A stretch of 64,000 bases of DNA from Alphaproteobacteria bacterium. GTDB taxonomy: Bacteria; Pseudomonadota; Alphaproteobacteria; Caulobacterales; Caulobacteraceae. Below are positions 16,985-26,627 of this stretch, in pieces (position 1 is the stretch's first letter; every line of letters starts with the position of its first letter). The translations under genes and the position numbers were made by a program. The notes beneath the pieces were generated by a model. It was not told where the DNA came from. It searched no databases and saw only the letters and a list, made by a program, of their open reading frames with translations. The stretch is from positions 1 through 64,000 of the forward strand of contig JAHJOK010000009.1 in NCBI GenBank assembly GCA_018820205.1. Reading direction: 5' to 3'.

Positions 16985-17085
16985 AACGTGCGTCCCACGA
17001 TCGGACTCGAACCCCACGCGCACAACCGATATTCTGCGCCTGATCGGCCGCTCTCTAACTGAGACGGCTTGTCCTTGGACTGCCC
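16985..17085 (-). other. degenerate tRNA-like sequence
   Basis: Read on the minus strand it has a D-arm-like CTCAGTTAGAGAG, a possible anticodon stem CCGAT/ATCGG with an oversized loop of about 12, and a T-loop GGTTCGAGTCC. The T stem does not pair and I find no matching 5' acceptor strand, so it is not a functional tRNA gene. It may be the trace of an integration site or a captured tRNA fragment. Confidence 0.35.
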
Positions 17086-17111
17086 CACCTTCCGAACCGC
17101 CGTCTTGAGTC

Positions 17112-18690
17112 GAGGCCGTGTAAAAACGCACCGGATCCGCTTGGCGGTGTGAGGCATAGAGGACGCAGAGCGCCATCGCTTCAGGCCCTGATCGCCTCCA
17201 TCAGCGGCGTGGTTCCCAGCACCGCCATGACCCGCTTCATGTTGTAGGCCAGGATGTGGAGGCTGATCTCGGTCTTCACGTTGGGCAGCCGTTTCATGAG
17301 GAAGTGGGCGTGGCCCATCCAGGCCTTGATCGTCCCGAACGGGTGTTCGACCAGGCTCCGCCGTTCGCGCATGGCTCGGGGCCTCAGGTCCATCCGGGTT
17401 TGAAGCGCGTCGATCACGGCTTCATGCTCCCAGCGGGTCACGCGACGTTCGATGCTGGGCGTGCACTGGGGCTTCAGTCGACAGCCAGTGCAACTGGCAC
17501 GGTCCCAGTAGCGATGAAGCGTCATACCCTTCTCAACGGTCGTCATGTGACGCGGCAGCATCGCGCCGGCCGGGCAGCGGTAGACGTCCTGGTCGGGCAG
17601 ATAGACGAAGTCCTGCTTTCCGAACCGGCCGTTCGCTTTGGCGCCAGAGGTCAGCGGTCTGGGCACGAAGGTGGTTACGCCCAGAGCTTCGCAGGCGAGG
17701 ATCTCCTCGCCGGAGAAGTAGCCTCGGTCCGCCAGCAGTTCGAGCGTCTCGACACCCATCGCCTCCTTGGCCTTGCCTGCCATGGAAGCGAGCTGCTGCT
17801 TGTCGAGGCCCGTCATCACCACGTCGTGGGCGACGATCAGATGATGATCGCTCTCGACGGCGGACTGGACGTTGTAGCCGACGATGCCACTGCCCCGACC
17901 CGACGTCGCCATGGCCCGCGCATCCGGATCGGTCAGGGATATCTGGTGATCGGGCCTGGCTTCGACCTCCGCCTCCATCGCCTTCAGCATGGTCATTTGG
18001 GCGCGCAGCCGCTCGATCTTCTCGACCAGTCGGTCGGACCGGGCATCGACAGCCTCACCTTCATGACGATCCGCAGTGTCGAGCTCCTGCAGATAGCTGG
18101 CGATGTGCTCGGCGACCTGCTCGATCCGCCGCTTCACCTTGTAGGCGGTGAAGTTCCGGTCGCGCGTGTTCACCGCCTTGAACTTCGATCCGTCGATGGC
18201 GACCAGGGCCGCGCCGAACAGCCCCAGCTGGCGACACAGCACTACGAACTGGGCGCACGCCGCCTGGAACGCCGAGCCGTTCTCGCGGCGGAAGTCGGCG
18301 ATGGTCTTGTGGTCCGGCGCCAGCCGCCCCGTTAGCCACATCAGCTCGACGTTGCGCTGAGCTTCCCGCTCCAGCCGTCGGCTCGACTGCACCTTGTTCA
18401 GGTAACCGTAGACGTAGAGCTTCAGCAGCATGGCCGGATGATAGGCCGGACGACCCGTCGCCGCAGGCGTCATCCCCTCAAAGCCCAGACCCTTCAGATC
18501 CAGCTCGTCCACGAAGACATCGACCACCCGGACCGGATTCTCCTCGGCCACATAGTCGTCGAGACACTCGGGAAGCAGCGTCTGCTGCCGACGATTCGCA
18601 CCCTGAACGAAGCGGCTCATACCCACCTCCTGCTGACCTCAGGAGGCTAACCTAATTCGCTCATTCCGGAGGCGTTTTCACACAGCCTCA
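17112..18690 (-). mobile_element. IS1182-family insertion sequence
   Basis: Imperfect terminal inverted repeats flank the transposase: GAGGCCGTGTAAAAACGCACC from 17112 on the plus strand and GAGGCTGTGTGAAAACGCCTCC read leftward from 18690. The element is ~1.58 kb with one gene. It sits just downstream of the giant NTPase gene, 112 bases from its stop. Confidence 0.82.
17181..18626 (-). CDS. IS1182-family transposase
   Basis: This 481-residue protein is a normal full length for the family. The N-terminus is the family's SRFVQGANRRQQTLLPECLDDYV, followed by the conserved GRPAYHPAMLLKLYVYGYLN block. DDE residues are likely Asp in VAIDGSKFKAVN, Asp in LLADRGYFSGEE and Glu in RRSLVEHPFGTIKAWMG. 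A cysteine cluster in the C-terminal half (CPAG, CTGCRLKPQC) is also typical. The frame is uninterrupted, so the copy may be active. It is transcribed leftward like the neighbouring giant gene. Confidence 0.95.
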   Translation of the reverse strand: MGMSRFVQGANRRQQTLLPECLDDYVAEENPVRVVDVFVDELDLKGLGFEGMTPAATGRPAYHPAMLLKLYVYGYLNKVQSSRRLEREAQRNVELMWLTGRLAPDHKTIADFRRENGSAFQAACAQFVVLCRQLGLFGAALVAIDGSKFKAVNTRDRNFTAYKVKRRIEQVAEHIASYLQELDTADRHEGEAVDARSDRLVEKIERLRAQMTMLKAMEAEVEARPDHQISLTDPDARAMATSGRGSGIVGYNVQSAVESDHHLIVAHDVVMTGLDKQQLASMAGKAKEAMGVETLELLADRGYFSGEEILACEALGVTTFVPRPLTSGAKANGRFGKQDFVYLPDQDVYRCPAGAMLPRHMTTVEKGMTLHRYWDRASCTGCRLKPQCTPSIERRVTRWEHEAVIDALQTRMDLRPRAMRERRSLVEHPFGTIKAWMGHAHFLMKRLPNVKTEISLHILAYNMKRVMAVLGTTPLMEAIRA

Positions 18691-18802
18691 GTCAGCAGCG
18701 GACATCGCCCCCCCTCCCGGTCTGGGCACAAGCCCCCTTTCCGGGAAACGTAGCCGTGGTCCCGAATGCCGCGCACTCCTCGTCGTGCATTCGTGGCTGG
18801 GA

Positions 18803-21800
18803 TCAGAGGTCGTTCGCTGCGAGCGCCCGCAGGATCCAATGGGACAGCACCCCGTGGTCGCGGATGCCGACCCCTTCCTCGCTGTCCGTGAAGGCGATCA
18901 TGTGCATCGCGGCCCGATCGGTGTGGGCCATGGCGTTCAGTGTGTCCTGCGCCGCGATGCGATCCCCGGCCGGGGCGTTCGGATTTTCGGTGACGGTCCC
19001 GAGCAGTCGGATGACGGCGTAGGCTCGGCGCACGGATGGCGTGTCGGCGGATGCGATTATCCAAGACACGGCTTCGGGGGCGAGATGGACGCGCGTGGTC
19101 TCCAGCAGGCGATCGAAGTCGTTCAATACCCTTGAGTTCGGCGTCGCAACCGCCGTCACCAGTGCTTGGATAAGGTCAACGCTGATGGGGCCGATGCGGC
19201 AAGCCAGCCGCAGCGCCGCCGGAGCGGCCTTCTGGCTGAAGCCGATCAGCACCTGATCTAAGTCCCAGCGCCCGCCGGTATGCTTCAGCAGCGCCCGGGT
19301 GACGAGCATCGGGTTGTCGACCGCATATTCCGAGAGACCGAACAGGAGAAATTGTGCGACCGGATCGTCCGGGTCCTTCGCTACGACATCGGCCAGCCAT
19401 TCGGCGGCGATGTCGATGACCGGGGCACCGTGCTCCTTGCGGATGAGCTCGAATTCCGCGCGTCCATGTTGCGATGGAATGTGCTCGTCCCCCATCAGGG
19501 TGGACCGATGATACATCTGCTCCAAGATTTCCGGCCCGCGTCCGTCGCCGATGGCGGTCCCGAGCGGGATGAAGCCGGCCGAAAGGATTTCCATCGCCTG
19601 GCGGACGCTGCTCTCCGGATCAGCTGATCTGAGCGCATCACCGATGGCGAGCGCGACGCCTGCCCCACCGCCCGGCCAGGCCCCGACATCAGCATCGAGG
19701 TGATCCAATCTCTCCTGGAGAGCTGTGATCACAGCGTCTTTAACGTTTGGCGCAGAGCTCTCGAAAATGCTCGCGAGACCGGCGAGGACGGCCTTGCGCA
19801 TGCGGGGCGGCCCCTTGAGGCGGGCAGCGAGAACCTCCACCGAACTGGCGTCCACGTGACTCAGGGCCTCGACCGCGAACAGCGCCGTCGCATCACCGGT
19901 TTCAGCGAGATCGCAGAGTTCCGACGTTTTCGAGGCGTCGTCGAAACGAACGTCCGCGATGAAACATTTCCCGATGGATCCGGCCTCGGCCCTGTTGCGC
20001 TCCGCGACCGTCGCCACCGCCAGAACCGTTTCAAGTCCGACTTGGCCGATTGTGTATTCGAGGGGCGGCCGTCGGACGGCGAGCGTCCCACGGGTCAGGG
20101 CTGCCGCCGCCATAGCGGCGTCGGCGTCATCGCCATGCAGTAGCGCTTGGAGCAAGGGGCGAACGATGTCGAGCGTCGGCGAGCCCTCATGCGCCAGAAG
20201 GGCGAATGCGCAGGCGAAGGCGAGCGGCGACTCGGGAGGACCCAACCAGTGCCGCGCCTCCGCGAGCGATGCGACGCTGACGATTTCGAGACGGTCCAAG
20301 GTTGCCGCCCGGTCCAGATCGTCCGCCCGCCAAGCGGCGTCGATCGCTTCCGCGACTGAGGCATCCAAGGCGCACCTCTGATCCGGATCCGCTATCGCAT
20401 CATCGCTGGTCAGCCATGAGGCGATTTCCGTCAGCCTCTGCCCTATTGAAAGGGCCAGCCTGTAGTCCGGTGATTCCGGCACGTCAGGCAGAAGAGCCAT
20501 AAGCTCGGCCTTCCACCACAAACGCGGCTCATCGGCGATGACTCCCGGCTCCGCGTACGTCGAACCCAGACAGGCCGCCGCGACAAGCCGATCCCTCCGG
20601 CGGGTGGCGACATCGTCGATCGATGCGATCGAGCGAAGGATGAGGACTCTGATCTCATCCGAGCGCGCGCCAGCATAGCGGGTCGCGCGGCCGAGCGCCC
20701 GCCATCGGTCTCGAGGGTCGTCTATGAGCGCCGCTTCGGCGACGGCCGCGTCCACCAGCTCGGACCGCTGACCGGAGAGGGCGATAAGCTGGTCGAGCAG
20801 CATGAAGCGTTCCGCCGGCTCGCAATCGAGAGCGAGCTGACGCACGGTCGCCTCCGCATCCTCCACCGCCGCCAGCCCCCGCTCGACCAGGGCCAGCTCG
20901 ATCCGGGCGGCGATGTAGGCGGGAAGTTCGACCCCCGCCCACGAAGGGTCGAAGTTCGTCACCCCCACCTGCAGGGACACGGTGAAGGCGGCCGCCGAAT
21001 GGTGCTTCAGGACGGAATCGAACGGCAGCGCCCGCCAGACGTCACCGAAGTCCCGGTATCGGTGGACGGGGTGCCGGGCCAACAGCCAGTCAAGCGCAGG
21101 GCTGGAGAGGCCTAGGTCAGGCGTCGTCGAGGGCCAGAGCGCGTCGGGACTCGCCGTCACGAAGTCGCTCTCGGCCATGGCCCGGACGAGCGCTCCAGGG
21201 TCCGCAGCTGTGAAGAGCAGATCCAACACCTTGGCCGCTTCCCATCGTGGATCGTCGGATCGCGCGAATTCCAAGGCCTGACGCAACCGTTCGGATCGCA
21301 GTCGCCCGCTTAGTCTGCAGATCGCTTCCGCAGGTCGAAGCGTGACGCCAGCCTCGAGACGCCTGACGAGCGACCAGGCGAGTTCGACCGGCAGGTCCGC
21401 GTCGCGGCGGTCCGACACGCACTCGTCCGTTTCCGTGGCTGAAGAGAGATGGCCGCTTGTGACCATCAGCGCGCGATAGCAACCGTCCGCGCATGCTGCG
21501 ATTGCACGTCGGACTGTCGCCTGGAGAGCTTCCCGGTCCGGGCGTGGCCAGGTCTTCAGGGCCAAGAACCAGGCCTGCCCATCCCCGTCATCCATGAGGG
21601 CGGCCGCCAGTCTCAGAACGGCACGGGCTTGCGGCGTGTCGGCCACCACCCCGAGGAGCCGCCCGGAATCCGCAGGGTATCCCAAGCACCTCAAGAGCAC
21701 CGCCGCATCCTTCGATGTCGCGATCGAGTTCTCGGCTTCCGCCACCACGGGATGGCGGCCAGGCTTGCCGTACCGTCCGCCAACCGTGTCCAGATGAACA

Positions 21801-24800
21801 GCGGCGGCGTACACCGTATCCTCGATCCCGAACCGTCGGATGTAGGAAGGGTCTTCCTGGAGCACCCTGAGACGTGGGGAATTCGGAAGTTGCAGCATCT
21901 CGGAGATCTCGTGATACCCCTCCGCGACTCTCGCGGCGTCATGGTCGCCGAGCGCGCCGCAAAAGGCGATGGCCACCGGCCGCCACCTAGGGTCGGCTGA
22001 CATCAGGGCCCGAGCATCCGGCGAGCTGCGGGAATAAGGTCGCCGCGCGGCATAGGCGGTCTTGACGCGCCATACCCTCATCCGATGGATTTGGTTAACG
22101 CCCTGCTGATCGGACGGCGGGTCAGGGGCCTCGTCCGGGTGACGGGCAAGGGTCGAAAGCTGGAGCGCGGTACGGTAGAGCGGCGTCGTTCCGGCGCCGG
22201 AACCGGCTTCGACGGTCCTGACGATCGCCTCCGCCAGTCTGCGGCTGCTCCACCGCTCCTGGACCAGGATTTCCGCTAGGGCCTGGATTTCAGGCGTGGG
22301 ATCGGCGGCTCCATCCTGCGCTTGGGCGATGACGTCGCAAAGCGCGGCTTCGAAGACGTCGAGGCCGAGGTCGGCCAAGATGTAGAGGCAATCGAGGATT
22401 TTCTGGCGAAGTATGTCAGGGGCAAGCCGCCACGGGGTTTTGCGCAATCCAGCGAGGATTTCACCGATCAGGCGGCTTATTATCCTTTGGCCGGGAGCCT
22501 CTGGCATTTCCGGGATGCCAGATACGAGCTGCATGGCCAAGCGCGGTCTATCTCGCTGCGACACGCAATCCAGCAGGCCGTCGAAGAACGCCAGCCGCTC
22601 CTGTTCGGAGCGCCGTAGTCGGGGGTGGCCGAGTGCCAGCAGGAAAGGTTCCCGCCAGGCGGGGCTTCTCCAGCGGGACGCCATGCGCGGCGCCGCCTCC
22701 TCGGGGTCGTCCATGATCCAGGCGGCGGCGAGATATTCCTGAAAGGTTCGGTGTAGGAAGCCGAACCGGCCCTCGCCCCGCTCCATGAGCAATCCCACGG
22801 CGTTGCGATCCTCGATGATGAACCGCCGCGCCTGCTGCTCGGCTTCCAGCGACGGCGTGTCAGGCCAAAGTTCCTGGATGCGGGACGTCAGAAGGGCCCT
22901 GTAGTCGCCCTCGACGATCAAGCCATCGGCCGCATGGTCGTGCATCCAGGCCGCCACAGGCCCCAGCATCCGCCGCCAGCGATCGGCGTCCATCCGGCCG
23001 TCCCCCAGCGTGCGCCGGCCCGTCACCAGGAGTTCGACGCACCGGTCGTAGATCTCGATCCGGCGGCGCGGCAGCGTCCCGCTCTCCGTCTGGAAGATTA
23101 CGGCGAGCAGCGTCGCGAGCAGCGGCACGCCGGCAAGCTGGGCGATCGACTGGTCCTCGGGACCGTACACGCGGGTATGAAGGGTCTCGGCGGCACCGGG
23201 CGGTGCCGCCTGACCCTGCTCCTCCAGCACCTTGAACAGTCGACGCCAGAACCGGAGCACCGTGTCGGGCTCCATTCGTTCGATCGTGACGTGAGGCCAT
23301 GCCTCGGGAAGTCTCATCTCCTCATAACCGACGATGCGGCTTGTGATGACCAGGCGGTTCTTCCGCTGGCTATTTTCTCCGTCGGCACCCTCCTCTGTTG
23401 AAGACCAGACCTCCGAGAAGGCGGCGACGGCATCGATGGCACGCGCCCGGGCCTTCAGATCAATTACTTCATCGAGCCCATCGAGAAGGATCATGAGCCG
23501 GCCTTCGCGGACGAGGGCCTCGACGATAACGTCCGCCTCGACCGCCGGGCGTCGATCTCCGGCCCAAGCCGACAGCTTGCGCGCGAACAAGGGGATCAGG
23601 TCGGGGCTGTCCCGGTCCGCGACGTGGTTTGCGATTTCCGCCATGGTGACGAAGATCGGAAGCTTCAGCCGATCCAGCGCAGTGGGTTCGCCGCTTTCCG
23701 TGAAGGGATCGACCTGGAAGGCGGGCACCTGCACGACCGCCTCGGCGTCGCCGTCATGCGCCAGCCAGGCTTGGGCGAACTTGAGATCCAGCCAGCGCAG
23801 CAGCGTCGACTTGCCCGACGCAGGTTCGCCGAGGATCACCATCTGCCGCCGCTCGCGCATGGCTACAGCGAGAGTGTCCAAGGTCTCTACGGTGCGGTCG
23901 GGGCTGAGCCCGTCGGTGAAGTAGGATTGTGAGGGCGCAGCCTGTGCGGCAGCTTCACTAGACGAGGAGAGGGTCTGCAAGGGCCGCTCGGCGGATGGGC
24001 GCGCGGTGAATTCGTCGTGGGCCGCGTGCCGTTCCTGGGCGGACAGGCCGCCACGGGACCGCAGGCCGGTATAAACGCGGTCCAGTGTGAGCCTGATGGT
24101 GGCTCCATCGAAGCCGCCGCCGTTGAACGCAGAAAAGCGCTCGGTCGTCTCGACCCGCGCTCTCATCGCCGCCGCGAGAAAGGCCAGGTGGTCCTTCCAC
24201 TGGGCGATCCGGGCCCTCGCACCCGCGGTGAGGTCGCCGATGTCGGTCCCCGCCGTCGCCTGTCCTGCGTCCTTCGAAATCTCCGAAATCGCGAGTCGCA
24301 TCTCGGCAGGCCGGTCCGCCAGGTCCATCAGATCGCGCGCGACCGTTTCCCGATCCTCGGGCGGCAGGTCGAGATCGGCCCGAACCCACGACCGAACTTG
24401 ATCATCCTCGAGGGGTGCCAAGGTCAGCGTCGCTTGGGGGACACGTACGCGTCTCCAATTTTTCAGAACGGCGTCTGTAGCCTCAGCCCCGATTGCGCAG
24501 GACACAATCAAATATACGCCGGTGGGAAGTGTCTTCGTGAAGAATGCCAGCAGGGCAGGCGTGATCTTGTCCAAGCCGTCGACCATCACAACGAGCTTGC
24601 GGTCTCTAGACCATTCGTCGATCTTCCTGAATACCTCGCCTCGCAACGGAGCCCTGTCCCTTTCGGAACTCGCCGGCGTCTTCGTCAAGGCGCTCAGCTG
24701 AACGTCTAGGTGGCCCAGGGTCTCTTCCTCGGACAAGGTGCAACATCCCCCGTTATGGGCGAAGTGGCGCACCACATGTTCCGTGCGTTGCCGAGACCAG

Positions 24801-25891
24801 TGCGCTAGCAACGCGGACTTTCCCGATCGCTCTGCGCCCTCCACTATCATGAGGCCGCGGTCGTTCTGGTCGATGAATCGATCCAAGACCGCCAGATCGA
24901 CGTCTCGACCGTGAAGCGGCGTCTCAAGAAGCTCACGCACCTTTAAGTCGACTTGGTGCGCGACGCTATCCCATGGCTGGCCGCTCGGGAACTGGAGAGC
25001 TAGACGCTCTAAAACCTCGTCGCGGACGGCCCTGTCGACAACCGTTCTCCTCAGTTCCAATATGAGGGTTTCCCGAGCTGGCGTTCGCGCCAGCAGCTCC
25101 TGAAGCTTCTGATCGATGCCGAGGAGTCGTTGTCCGAACGCATCGCATTGGCCCAAAACCGCGTCGAGGCAGGCCTTCATCTCCAGATCTCGCACTGCGC
25201 TGTCTTCACCTTGCTGCAGCGCGTCACGCATGAACTTCAGGCTCAGCGCATTGCGAGCCCTCTTATTGTCATCGGCCTTCAGGGCGTCTGCGAACAGGGC
25301 CTCCGTGAGGACGAGCCAGTCCCGCTCGAACCGGACCACGAAAGCCGGTGGGACAGAGGATCCGACGTGGCCAGCGTAAGTCCGTATTTCCTCCAAAGTC
25401 TCCTGCGCAGCAATCTTGGCCAGATCCGCCGCGTCGAGCCGCATCAAGACGTCGATATGGGCCTCGACGCCGGTTTCCGGATGGCCAACCCCGCCCACCA
25501 TGAAGGTCGGTTCGACGGCCTTCTCTTTGGCGCGGGCCGCCCATTGCTTCGCAGCGCGGACAAAGCCGGCCTCGTTCTGAAGCGACTCGACGAGGTTGAG
25601 GACGGCCTCGCACTGGGCTTCACGCACCAAGCGCGCCAGGTCGTGATTGATCGGCAGACCGTCCCTGCCGGTGCGTGGCCAGAGCTTCCCGATCTCTATC
25701 TGGTGCTCCTCCACGAACTTGCCGGTGGCGTGTCCGACCACGGTCTTGAGGATCTCGCCGACCCCCGGGAGGATGAGGCCCAGCAAGGTGACCGGCGCGG
25801 CGGCCGCCGCGCCGCCCACCGCAACAGCGGCCACGGACCCGACAAGCAGCAGCGAGGCGGCGGCGATCGTCTTGGCCGCCCTTATCGTCAT
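18803..25891 (-). CDS. giant protein with two NTPase modules (second NACHT-like) and a long repeat tail
   Basis: At 2362 residues this is by far the largest gene in the window. Residues ~8-50 are hydrophobic (TIAAASLLLVGSVAAVAVGG and onward), a probable membrane hairpin. A first P-loop, GAERSGKSALL, is near residue 350, with Walker B KLVVMVDGLDKI. A second P-loop, GEPASGKSTLL, is near 684, with the NACHT-like Walker B LMILLDGLDEV near 800, then TSRIVGYEE and the late FGFLHRTFQEYLAAAWI motif of STAND proteins. The last ~1200 residues are helical, HEAT-like repeats. The layout fits a large membrane-linked innate-immunity-type sensor, but two NTPase modules in one chain are unusual. The HTH gene 120 bases upstream has the same orientation. 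The effector activity is not evident. Confidence 0.82.
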   Translation of the reverse strand: MTIRAAKTIAAASLLLVGSVAAVAVGGAAAAAPVTLLGLILPGVGEILKTVVGHATGKFVEEHQIEIGKLWPRTGRDGLPINHDLARLVREAQCEAVLNLVESLQNEAGFVRAAKQWAARAKEKAVEPTFMVGGVGHPETGVEAHIDVLMRLDAADLAKIAAQETLEEIRTYAGHVGSSVPPAFVVRFERDWLVLTEALFADALKADDNKRARNALSLKFMRDALQQGEDSAVRDLEMKACLDAVLGQCDAFGQRLLGIDQKLQELLARTPARETLILELRRTVVDRAVRDEVLERLALQFPSGQPWDSVAHQVDLKVRELLETPLHGRDVDLAVLDRFIDQNDRGLMIVEGAERSGKSALLAHWSRQRTEHVVRHFAHNGGCCTLSEEETLGHLDVQLSALTKTPASSERDRAPLRGEVFRKIDEWSRDRKLVVMVDGLDKITPALLAFFTKTLPTGVYLIVSCAIGAEATDAVLKNWRRVRVPQATLTLAPLEDDQVRSWVRADLDLPPEDRETVARDLMDLADRPAEMRLAISEISKDAGQATAGTDIGDLTAGARARIAQWKDHLAFLAAAMRARVETTERFSAFNGGGFDGATIRLTLDRVYTGLRSRGGLSAQERHAAHDEFTARPSAERPLQTLSSSSEAAAQAAPSQSYFTDGLSPDRTVETLDTLAVAMRERRQMVILGEPASGKSTLLRWLDLKFAQAWLAHDGDAEAVVQVPAFQVDPFTESGEPTALDRLKLPIFVTMAEIANHVADRDSPDLIPLFARKLSAWAGDRRPAVEADVIVEALVREGRLMILLDGLDEVIDLKARARAIDAVAAFSEVWSSTEEGADGENSQRKNRLVITSRIVGYEEMRLPEAWPHVTIERMEPDTVLRFWRRLFKVLEEQGQAAPPGAAETLHTRVYGPEDQSIAQLAGVPLLATLLAVIFQTESGTLPRRRIEIYDRCVELLVTGRRTLGDGRMDADRWRRMLGPVAAWMHDHAADGLIVEGDYRALLTSRIQELWPDTPSLEAEQQARRFIIEDRNAVGLLMERGEGRFGFLHRTFQEYLAAAWIMDDPEEAAPRMASRWRSPAWREPFLLALGHPRLRRSEQERLAFFDGLLDCVSQRDRPRLAMQLVSGIPEMPEAPGQRIISRLIGEILAGLRKTPWRLAPDILRQKILDCLYILADLGLDVFEAALCDVIAQAQDGAADPTPEIQALAEILVQERWSSRRLAEAIVRTVEAGSGAGTTPLYRTALQLSTLARHPDEAPDPPSDQQGVNQIHRMRVWRVKTAYAARRPYSRSSPDARALMSADPRWRPVAIAFCGALGDHDAARVAEGYHEISEMLQLPNSPRLRVLQEDPSYIRRFGIEDTVYAAAVHLDTVGGRYGKPGRHPVVAEAENSIATSKDAAVLLRCLGYPADSGRLLGVVADTPQARAVLRLAAALMDDGDGQAWFLALKTWPRPDREALQATVRRAIAACADGCYRALMVTSGHLSSATETDECVSDRRDADLPVELAWSLVRRLEAGVTLRPAEAICRLSGRLRSERLRQALEFARSDDPRWEAAKVLDLLFTAADPGALVRAMAESDFVTASPDALWPSTTPDLGLSSPALDWLLARHPVHRYRDFGDVWRALPFDSVLKHHSAAAFTVSLQVGVTNFDPSWAGVELPAYIAARIELALVERGLAAVEDAEATVRQLALDCEPAERFMLLDQLIALSGQRSELVDAAVAEAALIDDPRDRWRALGRATRYAGARSDEIRVLILRSIASIDDVATRRRDRLVAAACLGSTYAEPGVIADEPRLWWKAELMALLPDVPESPDYRLALSIGQRLTEIASWLTSDDAIADPDQRCALDASVAEAIDAAWRADDLDRAATLDRLEIVSVASLAEARHWLGPPESPLAFACAFALLAHEGSPTLDIVRPLLQALLHGDDADAAMAAAALTRGTLAVRRPPLEYTIGQVGLETVLAVATVAERNRAEAGSIGKCFIADVRFDDASKTSELCDLAETGDATALFAVEALSHVDASSVEVLAARLKGPPRMRKAVLAGLASIFESSAPNVKDAVITALQERLDHLDADVGAWPGGGAGVALAIGDALRSADPESSVRQAMEILSAGFIPLGTAIGDGRGPEILEQMYHRSTLMGDEHIPSQHGRAEFELIRKEHGAPVIDIAAEWLADVVAKDPDDPVAQFLLFGLSEYAVDNPMLVTRALLKHTGGRWDLDQVLIGFSQKAAPAALRLACRIGPISVDLIQALVTAVATPNSRVLNDFDRLLETTRVHLAPEAVSWIIASADTPSVRRAYAVIRLLGTVTENPNAPAGDRIAAQDTLNAMAHTDRAAMHMIAFTDSEEGVGIRDHGVLSHWILRALAANDL

Positions 25892-26010
25892 CGCCCCCCC
25901 AGCACCCTTCGTCTACCGGCGTTCGACAGTCAGAACGGCCTTTCCTGAGTTGTCAATCGCGTCCCGCCGCCTCGCGGTCAGAGGAAGGTTGACACCTCTT
26001 CAGCAAATGG

Positions 26011-26496
26011 TCACGACACGCTCGGCCGCCGGTGAAGATCGCCCTCGATGACCGCCCTCAGGTTGGCCGTGGCCGTTTCCGCCTCCTTGACCTCGGCCAG
26101 CATCCTCCTTCGGTCACGCCAAGCCATCGGCAGTCCTCGCGCCAGGGCATCGGACACGACCTCCATAATGTCGATGGCTTCCCGCAGGATCGCTGCAGTC
26201 GCGGCCTGCAGGCTTTGCTTCGGCAGCTCGGAACGGGGCCGCTGGGCGATGACATAGAGACTGTCGTCAGCAAAGAAGCGGATCAGCCGCTGGTCGGGCA
26301 CGGCCGCGATCAGTCGGCGGATTTCCTCGGCGCGGAAAGCGCTGCGGCCGCGGAGGCGGCCATAGAGTGCGCCAGACGACAGGCCGATCCGGTCAGCGAC
26401 CTCCGCTGTACGGACCACCTTCTCGACCACGAAGATCTGGTAGCAGAGGCGGGCGAAGCCGCAGGTCTCCCGGAGCTCGCCGTCGCTGTTCGTCAT
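26011..26496 (-). CDS. small helix-turn-helix protein, possibly phage CII-like regulator
   Basis: The ATG at 26496 (MTNSDGELRET) gives 161 residues; the frame can extend 17 codons further but the added sequence overlaps the divergent promoter region. Residues ~10-75 resemble a CII/CP76-type or Cro-like HTH: FARLCYQIFVVEKVVRTAEV followed by ADRIGLSSGALYGRLRGR. The C-terminal part is helical and charged (ILREAIDIMEVVSDALA), probably for oligomerisation. It lies just upstream of the giant NTPase gene on the same strand and divergent from the VirD4-like gene, so it could control both. The family assignment is tentative. Confidence 0.55.
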   Translation of the reverse strand: MTNSDGELRETCGFARLCYQIFVVEKVVRTAEVADRIGLSSGALYGRLRGRSAFRAEEIRRLIAAVPDQRLIRFFADDSLYVIAQRPRSELPKQSLQAATAAILREAIDIMEVVSDALARGLPMAWRDRRRMLAEVKEAETATANLRAVIEGDLHRRPSVS

Positions 26497-26627
26497 CCGC
26501 AGCCCCTTCCTGTCGCGGCCGAAAATATGGCCGCCCGTTTTGACCACGCCGCCGCCCGGCAGGTCATTATCACCGTACCTGCCCTGCTTGCACAGCGCAT
26601 CATGGCTCCGGCGCGAAGGAGGCCAGC

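Noticed and set aside
16985..17085. Functional tRNA gene on the minus strand
   Set aside because: The T stem and acceptor do not pair and the anticodon loop is too long.
17256..18335. 359-codon plus-strand frame inside IS1182
   Set aside because: Antisense to a well-formed transposase.
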